Assembly: GCF_000002425.4 (NCBI RefSeq)
Contig: NC_037270.1
Span: forward strand, 10,635,935-10,699,934
DNA from: Physcomitrium patens
Lineage: Eukaryota; Streptophyta; Bryopsida; Funariales; Funariaceae
Direction: 5' to 3'
Length of the DNA: 64,000 nucleotides
In this document: positions 14,352 through 26,939 of the stretch, in pieces
Layout: the number at the start of each line of letters is the position of its first letter
Numbering within the stretch: the first letter of the stretch is position 1
The notes under the pieces: model-generated
Databases searched by the model: none
What the model was told of the DNA's origin: nothing
Seen by the model: the letters and a program-made list of their open reading frames with translations, nothing else
Translations under genes and position numbers: made by a program

Positions 14352-16851
14352 ATGCGTCTGGTTGCGACAAAAGAGCATGCTGGGCTCATGGCTCGGCAAA
14401 CATGCTCAATTTCTGCGACACCCTCAACCCAATCGACGTTCCGACGAGATTTTCATGTTCCACAGCACTACCGTGTCAACATCAACGCAAACTGTGAGTG
14501 TACATTCCCTCCTGTATCACTAGGCCTAAACAATGGCTCATGAAGCACTGGGTTTCTCGCATGCTGTTCCAGCAAGATTAGAGCACTTTATCAAGTCAAC
14601 ACTGCTTGGTCCCTAGAATTGCTGCGAGGATGTGCGTACCGAGATTGCTACCACGCAATGCATTAACACCTAATACTCTGATGATTGTGTCCAGGGGGGG
14701 TTCCTCGGATAAAGTTGAGACGAGCGAATAACTATTCATTCCAAAAATGTGACAACCATAGTTGCAGTGGCCCCCAGGTTGCAGGACCTCATGGAACTTT
14801 CACGAAGTTTGATCCATTGGAAAGCGCAGGAAGAAATTCGCATAGAAGTGCAGTATCCCGTACTTCCCGAACTTCAGAACCCTTCGACTTGGATGGGGAA
14901 TCGTCTCTTCCCTCAGAATTGGTAGAAACCAGAGTGAATTGGTTCAGCGCTTTCTGGCGCTTTACTAGACCTCATACCATCATCGGCTCCGTAAGTCTCC
15001 TAATTCTATAGAAACTGAAACACTTGCTCGCTTGTACTTGCGCCAGATGCTTGGGACAATCCTGTTTCAAATTCACGAGAACATGATAAATTGTCGCCAT
15101 CGGATTGTGAAGGAGTGTCTGTCTGTCTGTGCTCTCAGGGTTTGGGTGTGACTTCCGTCTCATTGTTGGCCTGTCAAGGGGTGAGTGACGTCAATTTCAA
15201 ATTTGCCATCGGACTGCTGAAGGTAATTCTCGGACCTTAGTCCCGAAATTGGTTACCGTTGAGCAAGTGCTTCGTTAGGCCATGTCTCGTTGAAGTGTCA
15301 TGTCGACATTCTAGGCTAAGGAGTTGGACTTGAGTGTGTTGTGTACTTCCAGGCGGTGATTCCGGCGCTTTGCATGAATGTGTACATTGTGGGCTTGAAT
15401 CAACTCTATGACATCGACATAGACAAAGTGAATAAGCCTAATTTGCCATTAGCGTCAGGAGAATTCTCCGTCGCAACAGGCATAATCCTGGTGACGTTCT
15501 TTGCAGCCGTGGTATGTTAATCGAAACACTCACAATCATTTCATTAAGCTATGCTGACGGTTCAGTTTAGAAAAGAATCAATCTATTATTGGAGTATGTG
15601 TGGTGACGGAATTGCCTTGGAGGGTGTTGGCAGAGTGTGGGAATGGGATTTTATGTGGAGTCCCCGCCGTTGCTGTGGGCTCTCTTGGTCAGCTTGGTTC
15701 TGGGCACAGCGTACTCAGCCGATGTATGTTCGTCACCATTCGTTTCTTATCAATTATTCCTCAGTTTTCATGTTTACCATTCTCATTCCATCCCTAATTT
15801 CAATGACAGCTACCATTCTTGCGATGGAAGAGGTCAGCGGTGGCAGCAGCAGCCTGCATTTTGGCTGTAAGAGCCTTGGTTGTACAACTTGGATTCTATC
15901 TTCATATGCAGGTAATCTCCCAGTGCATTCGGGTATGAAATGTAGCAATCGTAAATTTCGTCTTGCACTCTAAGCCATTGTTTCTTTGTACAGGTTTCTA
16001 TTCTTGGAAGAGCTGCAAATTTCCCTAAACCACTTTGGTTTGCGACTGGATTCATGTGTTTCTTCTCTGTTGTCATTGCGCTCGCTAAGGTACCTTCTGA
16101 TTGTTTCAATTAGCGTCCTCTTTGCCGCTAGCACTGATCCTGGTTAAATTTCTGAGTAATCTGAGAAATGGTGAAGAAATGGGTGTAAAATTTGTGCACG
16201 ATAAAACTCTGGATTCTGTTGGGCAGGACATCCCAGATGTGCGGGGAGATAAAGAGTTTGGAATCCGCTCTTTCAGTGTGAGACTGGGCCAGAAACGGGT
16301 AACAACCTGATCAACTCACCGCTTCACACTTGAATTACTCATCAATAGTGCAAGTCTTCACACCTCGAGAGCTCATGTGTGAGATGAGTGATGGGAACAG
16401 GTATTCTGGATGTGTGTCACCTTGCTGGAGGCCGCATATCTTGTAGCCATTATCACTGGTCTCACAGCTCCGACACTGGCGAGCAAAGTCATCACAGTAA
16501 GTAGCGGTTTGTCTTGCAACTGTTTGTTATTAAATTTCATATGATGATTGCGAGGTGATGTGTAGTTATTCTAATCCTAACCGATGTATTTCTTGCAGGC
16601 CACGGGGCACGCCATCATGGCGGGGATACTGTGGGAGCGATCTGACAGCGTTGACCTCACAAGCAAAGCTGCAATTACGTCGTGGTACATGTTCATCTGG
16701 AAGGTCGGTGACTCGCCAGATTCAAAACCTAGACTCATTTTGAATAATATCCTTTCATACATTCAGGGTGCATTTCTGACAAGAATTCGCAAATTTGGAA
16801 TTTCTGCAGCTTTTCTATGCCGAGTATTTACTCATCCCATTCATGCGGTGA
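14352..16851 (+). CDS. VTE2: Homogentisate phytyltransferase (VTE2-1), 11 exons, 427 aa
   Basis: This UbiA-type prenyltransferase joins a phytyl chain to homogentisate, the first committed step of tocopherol synthesis in plastids. Exons read as 14352-14493, 14695-14990, 15139-15222, 15353-15511, 15634-15723, 15810-15911, 15994-16089, 16227-16298, 16401-16496, 16599-16703 and 16810-16851; every intron is GT-AG and every junction keeps frame. Residues 1 to about 120 form a poorly conserved, Ser/Arg-rich leader that fits a plastid transit peptide. The two prenyl-diphosphate motifs are present: N190, D194, D198 in NQLYDIDID, and D324, D327, D331 in KDIPDVRGD. The C-terminus [12 protein letters not shown] matches the phytyltransferase clade. 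The closely related homogentisate geranylgeranyl- or solanesyltransferases are less likely. The start is the first ATG after an in-frame stop at 14316. Arabidopsis VTE2 is 393 aa; the excess lies in the leader. No damage is seen. Confidence 0.93.
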
Positions 16852-17019
16852 TTGCCCACTTCATAACGAGGGACATCATAGAACTAGTAGAATATGTGCT
16901 CAACAAGCAGCAGATGTATAACAATTTTACATATATGACCCATGTAGATATTTAGAAGTCAGAATTCACCTGAGACTTTTAAGAATGAAATAACTGTATT
17001 TGAAAAAGATTGTTGATGA
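16852..17019. other. Short convergent spacer shared by two 3' ends
   Basis: Only 168 bp separate the VTE2 stop at 16849-16851 from the last-exon stop of the bHLH locus at 17020-17022 on the other strand. Both 3' untranslated regions must lie here or overlap the neighbouring gene, so antisense overlap of the transcripts is likely if both are expressed. Confidence 0.7.
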
Positions 17020-19242
17020 TCATGATGAAAAAGACAACGATGATGAAACACTAAGTGCTCTACTTAGAATCAAGGGAACATTCATTTGCTCAAGTGAAGA
17101 TGCAGTGGATCGGTGGCTTAAGAGCTCTTTAGCAGTTCGACGCAAGCTCTCTTCCACCTCGATGATAGTTGGCCTAGATCCGTCAGCAGCACTTCTCACC
17201 TACAGGTACAGAAGATCTGACAAAATGTGAAGAACAGGATTAAGAAACCAAGAAACATTGGATAAGAAAATCACCCGTAGAACCGATACGAGGTATCCGT
17301 TTGGAAAAGTAAGGTACCTTCGCTAGTAAGGTAGTTGAAAGGATTCCATCTGATGCGGAAGAACGCACGGAAAATACTTGAAAATCAAACTTTTTCAGTG
17401 TTCGAAGCATGCTGAGAAACATCATTTGTCGGTAAGGGCAATTGGACTTGACAAGAGCCATGATATTTTCCATAGAACATTTATGTGCCCATGTTCAGTA
17501 TTCTCTTCAGTTTCAATGAATTTAGACTTTGCAATCTTGTCTTCCACTTGCTCAGGATTAGTCCGCTTCAAGTTCTCTATGGTGGTATTAGTGTTGAATG
17601 CATTCCCATTTGATATCCCAGATTGCCTTAAGGCTCCGCCCTTATTTGAAAAGCTTGGAGTCGACTCTGAAGCTCCTTCACGTACTCTATTGCATCTCCA
17701 AGGATCGATGCCTTGTCCATCTGCAAAAGACACATGTCCTCTGGGATGTTATTTAGTTTTCTCTTCTTGAACAAAAAGATAATAGAATACAGTAGTACAA
17801 GGAAGGAGAGCATACCTTGGAGACATTGGGTACCAGAGCACGCAATGACAAGAGTCTTTCGTTCAATTTCTCTCGTCTTCTACGCTCTGCAAGCACATGA
17901 CTAGCATTTGTTTCTTCAATACTTGGTACTGGTTTATGAGATTCCAACTCGGAGGCCCTTCTGTCTTCACCAACTTTTTCGGTGGTTACTAAGCTGCTCT
18001 CTACTTCCACGTTGATTTCCTTCAAGGTACCATTGAAGAGTTGTGTGACATGAAACAAAACCTCTTTCAAAATCCATTGACGATTCCCAGCCTTGCGATA
18101 TTTCCTCGGAGGTGTTAGGCTGTTCTTCCAAATGACAAATGCGCTCGCAGGTGAAGTACGCTTAGAACCTTCTGGAAATTGTTCTCCATTCCGCCTTGAA
18201 GCACTGCCCTGTGCAGATCGCCAATTAAGTTTTTCAGAAACACAAGGAAGTCAATATTTGTTCAACAGTAAGACAAGAATCTATCCGCATTACTCGCTGA
18301 ATTTTAGGTTTTCGGTGTTTTGAATGTTCTCCACCTTTAACCTGGTGCTCAACGGAACTGGAATAGATTTGATTACTGTACTGTTCTCCAATATCTGAAA
18401 AGTTATGAAATAAAACTACAAGTTAGGTGGAAGATAACCTCGATATATAGCTTAGTATTCCGAAATTATAGCAGATTAAGCTGGTGGGATTTGATGCAGA
18501 AAGTACCTGCAATCGCTGAAAGATGTGTACACATGTTCTGGGTCCTTGACGTGACAAGCGCGTGCTGATGTTCACATTGTTCAGTGACATTTTATCCTCA
18601 ACCTTCGTCCTTGGAGGATTGGAAAGCTTGGCCCTCTTGGGATTTCTTGCACTTGCATGCCGGAGGATTCCATCAAAATTATGCAAAAATACTTGTATCC
18701 ATTGTGCCAACGCAAAATGTAGGAAGGAGTGAGTTCGACGTATGTCCACATTACGGGAGCGTTGCGTCTTTCCTTAAGAGTTTCAAGGTTTGTGAGTGAT
18801 ATTGTACAAAAACAAAAAAATATTAACAAGATTTGTTTGCTTACCAGAACTTGGAGATTGGTTGCCGTGAGCCTCATGTTCTGACTTCTGACAAGTCATG
18901 TTGGAAGGCTCGTACCTTTGCCCGATGACCAAAGAACTTTGTGAGCGGTTATGTTTTGGTTGTTCCAAGAAGGATAAAAGATGTTGCACCATCTTCGAGT
19001 CTACTGGTACCTGCTCTAGATAAAAGTCAGGGCTTCAATCGTATTGACGACACCCACAAATATAATGCGATGGACTTTTCTTTTTGAGGGATTGGTTGCT
19101 TACATTTTGGGTTGTTCCGAACTCTCGAAAACCATCCTTAAGAGGAACGCAGATAACCGTCTGTTTGTCACCGCCATGAAACAACATGTATGCATCTTTT
19201 TTCTTGTTCGCAACGTACACATAAAAAGCAAAAACAAACACA

Positions 19243-19273
<31 letters not shown>

Positions 19274-20633
19274 TATCAATTTGAGCACAACAAATAGTTT
19301 AGCAGTTGTTAGCTAAGGAGATACCTGAATGGAGGCACTCTTGTTACATCTAAGCAGTAGCGGTGTCGCATCATTCCCAGCCATCCAGAGAACCACAACT
19401 ACTCAGGTTAGTTGAGACTGGCAACGCTTCATCACTCTAGTAAAGTGCAGTCTCTTTCCCTCGCTGAGAAAATGTATCTCGTGCATTATCTAAAACACAA
19501 CAAGTTGGTTAATCATGATGACGATTCTGCATGTGTAGTACAAGTAAGCAATTAATTGCGCTCAACTTGTAGTTTTTAGTACCTCTGACCACCACAAACA
19601 CGAGTCAAAAAAGCACTTAGGGAATAGCACAATGTGGTTTTCGTAGTCTGGTTCCCTCGGCTGAATACTTGATTATATCTAACTCAGGGTGGATGGGATG
19701 ACTCACAACACGCTGGTTTATACTTTTTAATTGACCACGCTTGTTTTAAGCAACCCAGTGCTTTTCACAAAGATCAGCTCTTCAGTTAATTATCAGTTGT
19801 TCAAGGGAGCCGTGAAAGGACACCTTAGAAATAAGGGCTCGTGTGAAAACTTAGGTAGTCATCCCGTTGGCTCCGCATAGCCATTTGTATCGTCCGCTTG
19901 CTGCAGCCCTTCCCATCAACCTGTCCGGGATGACATACAACAATGACAAATAATAATATTAATAATTATTAGTACCTCTGACCACAACACAATAATAATA
20001 TTAATATCAATAATATCGATACCCAAATAGATTCGAACTAACTCAACATATTATCAATTTGACCACCATGCTACTGGATCAAAGTCCTTTTCCTAGGCCT
20101 TAATCACAGAAGCTGGGAATGGGTATATGTTAGCATTTGATAAAGGGTAGAATAGCATGTACCCTACTCCCTCAGAGAAGCTGCAGGACATTCATAGGAG
20201 TAAGAACCATTCTTCTTCTGCGAAATCCTCAGGCTTCAAAGCAACTGGCTTGTTAGCAATCGCATGCCTGAGTTCAGTATTAGACAATGTTTCATAAAGA
20301 TCACGAAGCTGGTGAGAACGCTGCAAACCGAACTCCTCAGGCGTCAATTCCTTGCCATCGATGGTTTTTCGTGTTTTGATGGTTCCATTGAAGTAGCCAT
20401 CACCCCAAACCAACTTTCTGTCATAACAGGATTTTGATGTCATTACATTGTCGCAGACATGGTGCTGAGGACCAGCTACACATTCTGAAAAAATGACGAT
20501 AACCAACCCGTTTGGAGAGTGACAACTTCTGGTCACCGGGAGCTGGTTTCCAGAAGGTGAAGTAGGTCCATTTTACAGCACGAGTGGCGGCTTGCAATTG
20601 AAGCCGCAACTCCGACGGCAACTCTGGAGTCAT
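17020..20633 (-). pseudogene. Subgroup IIIf (TT8/GL3-like) bHLH regulator locus, frame broken
   Basis: Family members are nuclear DNA-binding partners of R2R3-MYB proteins controlling pigments and epidermal traits. Readable exons are 20527-20633 and about 20168-20417 (MYC-type N-terminal domain, LVWGDGYFNGTIKTRKTI), about 19325-19420, 19104-19160 (TVICVPLKDGFREFGTTQN), 18845-19010, an uncertain one ending at 18507, 18342-18394, 17816-18203 (basic region and helix 1, HVLAERRRREKLNER with the H-E-R DNA-contact residues), 17318-17720 (helix 2 and ACT-like domain) and 17020-17199. A TGA at 20192-20194 replaces the cysteine expected in EWF-YLV-C-MS; the homologous frame resumes after it (MSCSFSEGVG). 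Inside 17318-17720 the reading frame changes twice: helix 2 runs into TAA after QIRAEP, a linker reads in a second frame, and the ACT-like part (MALVKSNCPYRQMMFLSML) in a third. The 19325-19420 exon may also shift. Sequencing error cannot be excluded, but several independent breaks favour a recent pseudogene. Confidence 0.7.
19242..19269. repeat. Poly-A run of 28 (poly-T on the bHLH strand)
   Basis: It lies in the intron upstream of the 19104-19160 exon of the bHLH locus and reads as poly-T on the coding strand, ahead of the acceptor at 19161. Length errors are common in such runs. Confidence 0.9.
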
Positions 20634-21350
20634 TCCCTCGATCACGTCTAATTTGAAGACTGCTATTACTTAATCATACTGCCTGCGCCACGAATTTCTA
20701 TGAGGTTAAAGTCCAGGTCAGTGTACATGATGTGAAGGCATTCCTGATCTGGTTGAGTAATGATTGTTTAAAATTCCTAACTTTGGTTATTTCATGGTTT
20801 GAGTGGCCCTGCTATTACACAATCTGCAGCATGGATCCTTCTTCTCTATGAAACGATAACATTGAAAACCCCAGCAGTTCTTCTAATCCATAGTCTTTAG
20901 ACGCATATCTCATGGTCTTCATCACTGATGATTGAGAAAGTGACGAAACGCTACGTCAAGCTTTTATAGTCTCTTGAACAGAGAATTTAAGAGCCGATCC
21001 TTACAGCATTTGTTTTCATGGTCTACTTGTTTTCAAGAGTGCGAAGAAAGAAGCTATCTGGCAGACTGAAGGAAGGAAAGCTTCGATCTAACGTTCGTGG
21101 ATTCCAACACATTTGACACATTGCAACCAGTGAGGTAGAATCTGAACTGGGTGCCTAGTGTTGAATCTCCGCCGTTGGATGCCGGCATCATCTGGTTTTG
21201 GAGACCATATTTCGTGATTCACTTTGATTAAGGCTTTTACAGTAAGGAAGGAAAGAAAGGAAGGAGATTTTGAATTCAGAGGAGTGCAATTGGAAGCGTA
21301 TTGTAAACTAAAACTGTTGTTATTGAGTATATTGTGGAGTTGGTTGGTCT
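20634..21350. other. Upstream region of the bHLH locus
   Basis: Ordinary composition up to about 21350, where AT-rich repeat DNA begins. An in-frame TAA lies just upstream of the ATG at 20631-20633, supporting that start. No further exon was recognised, so the promoter and 5' untranslated region presumably lie here. Confidence 0.4.
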
Positions 21351-24300
21351 ATTTAAGTGTCAACCAAATGGATTTGTTATGACAATCTATATAGGATATA
21401 TAGATGTGTACTATACATACTAGTTCACTGTACTTATTGGAGATACAAAGTTGAGTTGTCTTATTATAGCATTATATAACTTGTTTATATAGTAGTTTTT
21501 CTATAATTTAAGCTTTTATTAGAAATTAATCTTTTATATCTTTGATAGAATTTGATTAAACTTTTAATAGATTTTTAACAAGTTTGTAATCATTTGTTGC
21601 ATATAGATGGAGAAAATTTGTAATGAGCTTGTTTTGACTCATGAATGATGTAGATGTTGTCTTGTCTCTCAAAAATTCAATTCTATGACAAAATTGCAAT
21701 TTATTAAGGTCAATCATATTATATTCTTTGTCAAACTTGGTTTGTAATGCCTATATAGAATTCATGGAACTTCTAAAAATAATTGACTTATCTATATATA
21801 AAATAAAAATTTACATTATGCTAGTCTTTTTTTAGATTGATGTTCCACCTTTTTGGCCTTCTTAGTCTTCAAAATTTTTTTTAGTATCTATTATACCAAC
21901 TTAGACATAATCTTTAATTTGATTTAATTACATAAATTTAGATGATTTTTTTTATTAATAAGAATTTATTATCACTTCTTCTACTTAAACTATCTTGTAA
22001 ATCTACATCTATACTAAAATCTTCATAAAATGTTGTATCACATTATTAGATTATTTTCTTAAATTTTACCAATATCAACATGCATACCTTGTATTTTTAA
22101 AAATACTTGAAAAAAATAAAAACATAAAAAATCAGAATACTTGGTTGACTTTGCATCAAATTTAATTTTTTAAAAAATAATTTACAGATCTTAACATATA
22201 TATAGCAACCAAATATGTACATATAGAAAACACAAGATTCTCTTCTACTTCTTTCTTCTATTGCCTCAACCTTATGAAGATCTATTTTAGTTACTAAAAT
22301 ATAGTATTTTATTTAAATAAAGCTTAGATTTCACTTTTATTTATATATTCAATTAAATTAGTATCAATTTTTCTCTTGATTCTTTCCAATACTTCTAATA
22401 TTTAAATTATCATCTTATTACTTTTTTTACACTTTAAACATTGGAATATAAAAAAAATTGCAAGATTTTTTTTTAAAATAATTTACATACTTTATTTATA
22501 TTAAATTAGCCTTTATACATAATAATATTTGAATTTTTAATATAATGAATCAAAATGAATATACTATAAAAAATTAAATATTTAAGCTCTCAATTAGTAC
22601 AAAATACATTTATTTTTTTCATGCTAGTGCAAGAAAGTATTTGAATATTTATAATATATGTATATGATGAATTAGTAATTTAAATTTCTATAAATTCTTG
22701 CAACATATTTATATATATTTAAATTAATAAATTAGTAATTTTTTAAAAAAGATAAAATTTAATTGTTTATAGATTTATAATTATTAAGCTAATATAAGTA
22801 ATTTAAAGATTACTTTATGTGAATACATAATTGAAATTTATTAGAATTAAAAATTTATCTAAAAATATCTAAATACTTTAAATTATCTATAATTTTAAAA
22901 TATAAAAAACTACCAATAAAAATTTAATCTCAATACATTTATAAGGCCATAACCTATTTAAAAGCAAAAAATATATTAAAAAGAAGCTTATAAAAATAGA
23001 AGATTATATAATATAATAAAATAGATTATAATAAGATAAATAAAATATATAATTAGTTTTTTTAAATATAAATATAAATATAAATATAATGGATGCATAT
23101 AATATTTGAATAAATAGAATTAAATAGAAGTAATTAAAAGTAGATAAAACATATTAGGTAAATAATATCTTTCTCAAGAAACTTTGACAAAGTTTCCAAA
23201 TGTAGATTATATCTTTAGATTCCAATAGATATGCATCGTCTTTATAGATATGGCTATTATAACTTGTTCTAAATATTTTTTACTTTAAAGAAGCCACATT
23301 GGAAGAAATTTATAATTCAATATTTAGATCATAAGTCTTGTAGTCCTTAGAAAGCTTCTACAAAGTTTTTTTTATAGTTGGTATAAATGGAAGCAAGAAT
23401 GAAACCATCATCAATCTTGCCAATATTTTTATTTATATTTGAATCTTAATTTAAGATTTTTTGGTTTATTTTTATTTTAAAATATAAATTTTAGTTATTT
23501 TCTCTTATTTCTATTTATTTTCTACTCACTTTCTTCTATTCTTGGTAATAAATGAGTATTTTATTTTTGATTTTTTTTAGATTTATGACTAAATTTATAT
23601 CCTTGAAATTTTAATTAGACTAACATACAGAATATTAGAGCCTTATCTTTCTTAATAAATAATGAATTTGTTTTTTTCAAAGCATCAAAGCATTTTAGAA
23701 GATTTAGATTAGCTTCTTCTAAACTAATATTATATTGGAAATATTTCTTCTTTTTTTTTTTTTTTTTTTCTTCTGGTATAGAAATTTTCAAGCTCTTATA
23801 AGTATGGCACATTTTGTAGAAATAAAGAAGGCCGTATTATAAACACAAGAAAAAAATGAAAAATTGGATGTTTGATATGCATCAACTTTCTCTACTATTT
23901 CCACCAACATTAAGAGCATTTAATTATAAAATTATACAAATGACAAGGATTTCTTCAACAATTACACCACTTCAAGTAATTTATGTAATTTCATCAATTA
24001 GAAAATCAAAATTTATTCTTTTTAAGAATTTTCATACTATTAGATCTAAATTTAAAGGATTCATCAACCAAGTATAACTTTTTATTCAATTCCAACTTCT
24101 TAATCATCCAATTTAAGCATTTCATATTAAATTTATTGAAACTTAAAGTAGTAGATTTCTTCTTTCTTGATTCTCATTTTTTTAGAATAATAAGATCCTA
24201 TATTAGAAAACTTAAATATATTTTTGGAAAAAAATTAATTTATGTTTAAAAAATATAATACAACTTATACAAAAACCAACAAAATCCATATTTTATAGCA

Positions 24301-24652
24301 TAGAATCATTCTATGTTAATGTATGCTTTCTAATAGTAAAAATTAACAATTAATGTTTGATAGAACAATGATGTAGTCACTAATTAATTTCTATATAAGT
24401 TACAATATGATGTGAAGAAATTATTGCTCAATTTGCTTGATTTTAAAACTTTAGGTTAAATTATTGAATTTTTTATCAAATGTAACAACTAACTTTTTAA
24501 ACCTCAATTAAAAATCTATATATAAGTACCTCAATGCTCCTATAATTATATTAAAAATAGCTCTAATAATATAATTAAATGTATAAGATATACAAATTGA
24601 AACTATACATTAATATAGTATATAAAATCAAGCTTGAAAATGCATTAGGAAT
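21351..24652. other. AT-rich desert with decayed LTR-retrotransposon DNA
   Basis: Mostly A and T, with scattered short frames and no recognisable protein. A perfect 19-bp palindrome lies at 23178-23196. A poly-T run lies at about 23751-23769. The patch at about 23270-23480 resembles the Gypsy LTR described separately. Confidence 0.5.
23270..23480 (+). repeat. Possible relic of the Gypsy LTR, plus orientation
   Basis: The phrase GGAAGCAAGAATGAAACCA and the following T-rich run resemble GGAGGCAAGAATGAAGCC in the LTR at 49630-50125. Similarity is patchy and the ends cannot be placed. Confidence 0.3.
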
Positions 24653-24657
24653 CTATT

Positions 24658-24960
24658 TATTAAAGAAAAGAAGTCTAAAAGCTACAAATACTTAGCATCA
24701 GCAAGGATTGTATTCTAAGAGAAGTGTGGAGAAAGATAATTCTTACTTCCAACATCCTTTACTTATAAGTGGTGGTTTCCTTACCAACGAGGCAACTTCC
24801 ATCTTTTTGATATTACATCCATTTCTACTTCATCTAACTAAATCCTTGGTCCTACCATAGTAACTTTCTTTAACTCTTTACTACCTTTTGAATATTAACA
24901 ACATACTATGCTTAATATCTATGTAGTTGTAACTAAGCAAGTACTTGTTGATCTTCAACA
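24658..24960 (-). repeat. 3' LTR of Copia 1
   Basis: Read on the minus strand it begins TGTTGAAGATC and ends CTTTAATA, an imperfect terminal inverted repeat. It matches 28842-29144 across its whole length. Confidence 0.93.
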
Positions 24961-25617
24961 CTTCCACTTTGCTAATTTTCAAAAGGCTCTCAATCCTAAT
25001 CTTTGTATTAACTCATGATGTCTATACTTCACTAATACTTTTGTAAGTACATCACCAAGCATGTCATTTGTAGCACAATATTTCATACCTATTATTCCAT
25101 CTTCAATCTTCTCTTGTATAAAATGATGTTGAACATTAATGTGCTTGGTTTTAAAATGGTGTATTTTTTTATTTTTTTATTTTTTTATTCTTAATAAATG
25201 TAAGACATCCTTGATTGCCACATATAATTAGAGTTTCTTCTAATTGTACTAGTCCAATGTCTTCTAAGAGTTGTCTTATCTAACACGCCTCTATTGCACA
25301 ATAATTTGCTGCCATGTACTCTACCTCCATTGTTAATCTTGCAATGGTAGGTTGTCTCTTGTAATTCCATGAAATATCTCCCATTCCAATGAAGAAGACA
25401 TATCCCATTGTGGATCTTCTATCATTTCCATATCTAGCCCAAATCGCATTACAATAACCTTACAAATCAATGTTCTTACTACCAAGGCACAATTTGAGGT
25501 CCATTGTATCTTTTAAGTATATTAATATCTTCTTTACCATTGTCAAATGCAATGGTCCAGCCTTAGACATGTGTTGGCTTGTACCACATCCATTGCATTT
25601 CTTTTAGTCCTAAACAT

Positions 25618-26651
25618 CTACTTACAATCAACACTAGATTGATTTGTTGGAAGGGGTGCCAATTTCCATGTATCATTGTCCATAAGAGATTGGTACTCTT
25701 CTTTTATAGCCTTCTTCCACTTGATTGCATCTTCACACTTCATAGCATCACACAAAGACAATGGATCAACAAGAAGAGCAATATTTGCATGTTCTTCACT
25801 TGCTTGAGAGAAGATGTGATTCTTCCACCATTCACCACGTTGCCTTCTTTCTCTCAAAGGATATCTCCTTTCACTTGTAGAAGAACATTCACCTTGTTGC
25901 ACTCCATATTCTTTTCCAACCTTCTTCTCCTTAAACCTTGTCGTTTTTCACTCAATGGTTGGTACTTTTTATTATTATCATCATCTCAATCTTCAACATC
26001 TTCATTTCTTTCATTGTTGGTCCTAGCAATTGTAGGAGCCTTCATCTTTTCAACCTTCTTTGGCTTTTTATCTTCATCTTCTTGTTTCTTTGCTGAATTC
26101 AAAGATGTATCCATAAACACACCATTACTCCCACTTGGATACATTTCCAAGTGCTCACAAGCATTCTTGTGCTCCAAAAACTCAATATCACCACTTTTGA
26201 TGTTCTTGGTTTCCAAGCACATTAGCCTATATGCCTTAGTACCTTCACAATAACCAAGAAACACACACTTTGTATCTTTTGCATCAAGTTTGGACCTCAT
26301 ATAATCTGGTATTTTTGCATAAGGAATACAACCAAAGGTCCTCATATAGGAAATGCAAGGTTGTCTCCCACTCCAAGCTTCTTATGGTGTCATTGATATA
26401 AGAGCACTTATTGGACACCTATTTCTTGTATACACTGCATTCACCATAGCTTCCCTCCAAAACTCATAGCCAAGATTTTGAGCATGAAGCACACTCCTTG
26501 CCATCTCTACAATGGTTTGATTTGCTCTTTTAGCAATATTATTTTTTTGTGGAGTGTATGTAATTGTGGTTTGTATAGAAATTCCTTCATTCTTCAAATA
26601 AACATCAAATTGCTTAGACATATACTCACCTCCATTTTCCATACGCAGCAC
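25618..26651 (-). pseudogene. Copia 1 integrase end and truncated reverse transcriptase
   Basis: Three separate frames hold the end of the integrase core and its C-terminal part (YTPQKNNIAKRANQTIVEMA with the catalytic Glu position altered to Lys, then MRTFGCIPYAKIPDYMRSKL) and the start of reverse transcriptase (DAIKWKKAIKEEYQSLMDND). The frame stops near 25618, just before the internal deletion. In Copia 2 the matching integrase motif reads NCIAERANQ. Confidence 0.85.
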
Positions 26652-26939
26652 CTTGATCTTGTATTTACTTTGTTTCTCAACAAGTGCTTTAAACTCTTTA
26701 AACCTCCAAAAGCATTCATTCTTGGCTTTAATAATGTAGATTCAAATCTTTCTTAAATAATCATCAATGAAAGTAAGAAAATACCTTGATCTTCCAATAC
26801 TTATGTTCTTCATAGGTCCACATATATCAGAATGGACAATCTCTAGCAACTTGGTAGCACATGTTCCTAAGCTACTTGAAAATGAGGCTTTTTGTTGTTT
26901 GCCTTGTATGTATCCTTTACATGCAAGTTGTTTTGTATT

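Noticed and set aside
14254..14523. 89-codon frame overlapping VTE2 exon 1
   Set aside because: Its frame does not continue correctly across the GT-AG junction 14493/14695, whereas the frame starting at 14352 joins exactly.
15551..15973. 140-codon frame inside VTE2
   Set aside because: It runs across introns and out-of-frame exons of VTE2 and is a shadow.
20418..20526. Possible stop or frameshift between MYC-domain pieces of the bHLH locus
   Set aside because: A 109-bp GT-AG intron at this place restores the frame and fits the usual intron position in IIIf genes, so it is not counted as damage.
23615..24077. Short frames around 23.6-24.1 kb
   Set aside because: AT-rich repeat DNA with a poly-T run and no recognisable product.
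25579..26253. 224-codon plus-strand frame
   Set aside because: It is antisense to the Copia 1 integrase and reverse transcriptase; its Ser/Phe/Leu-rich content is the complement of Lys/Glu-rich coding sequence.
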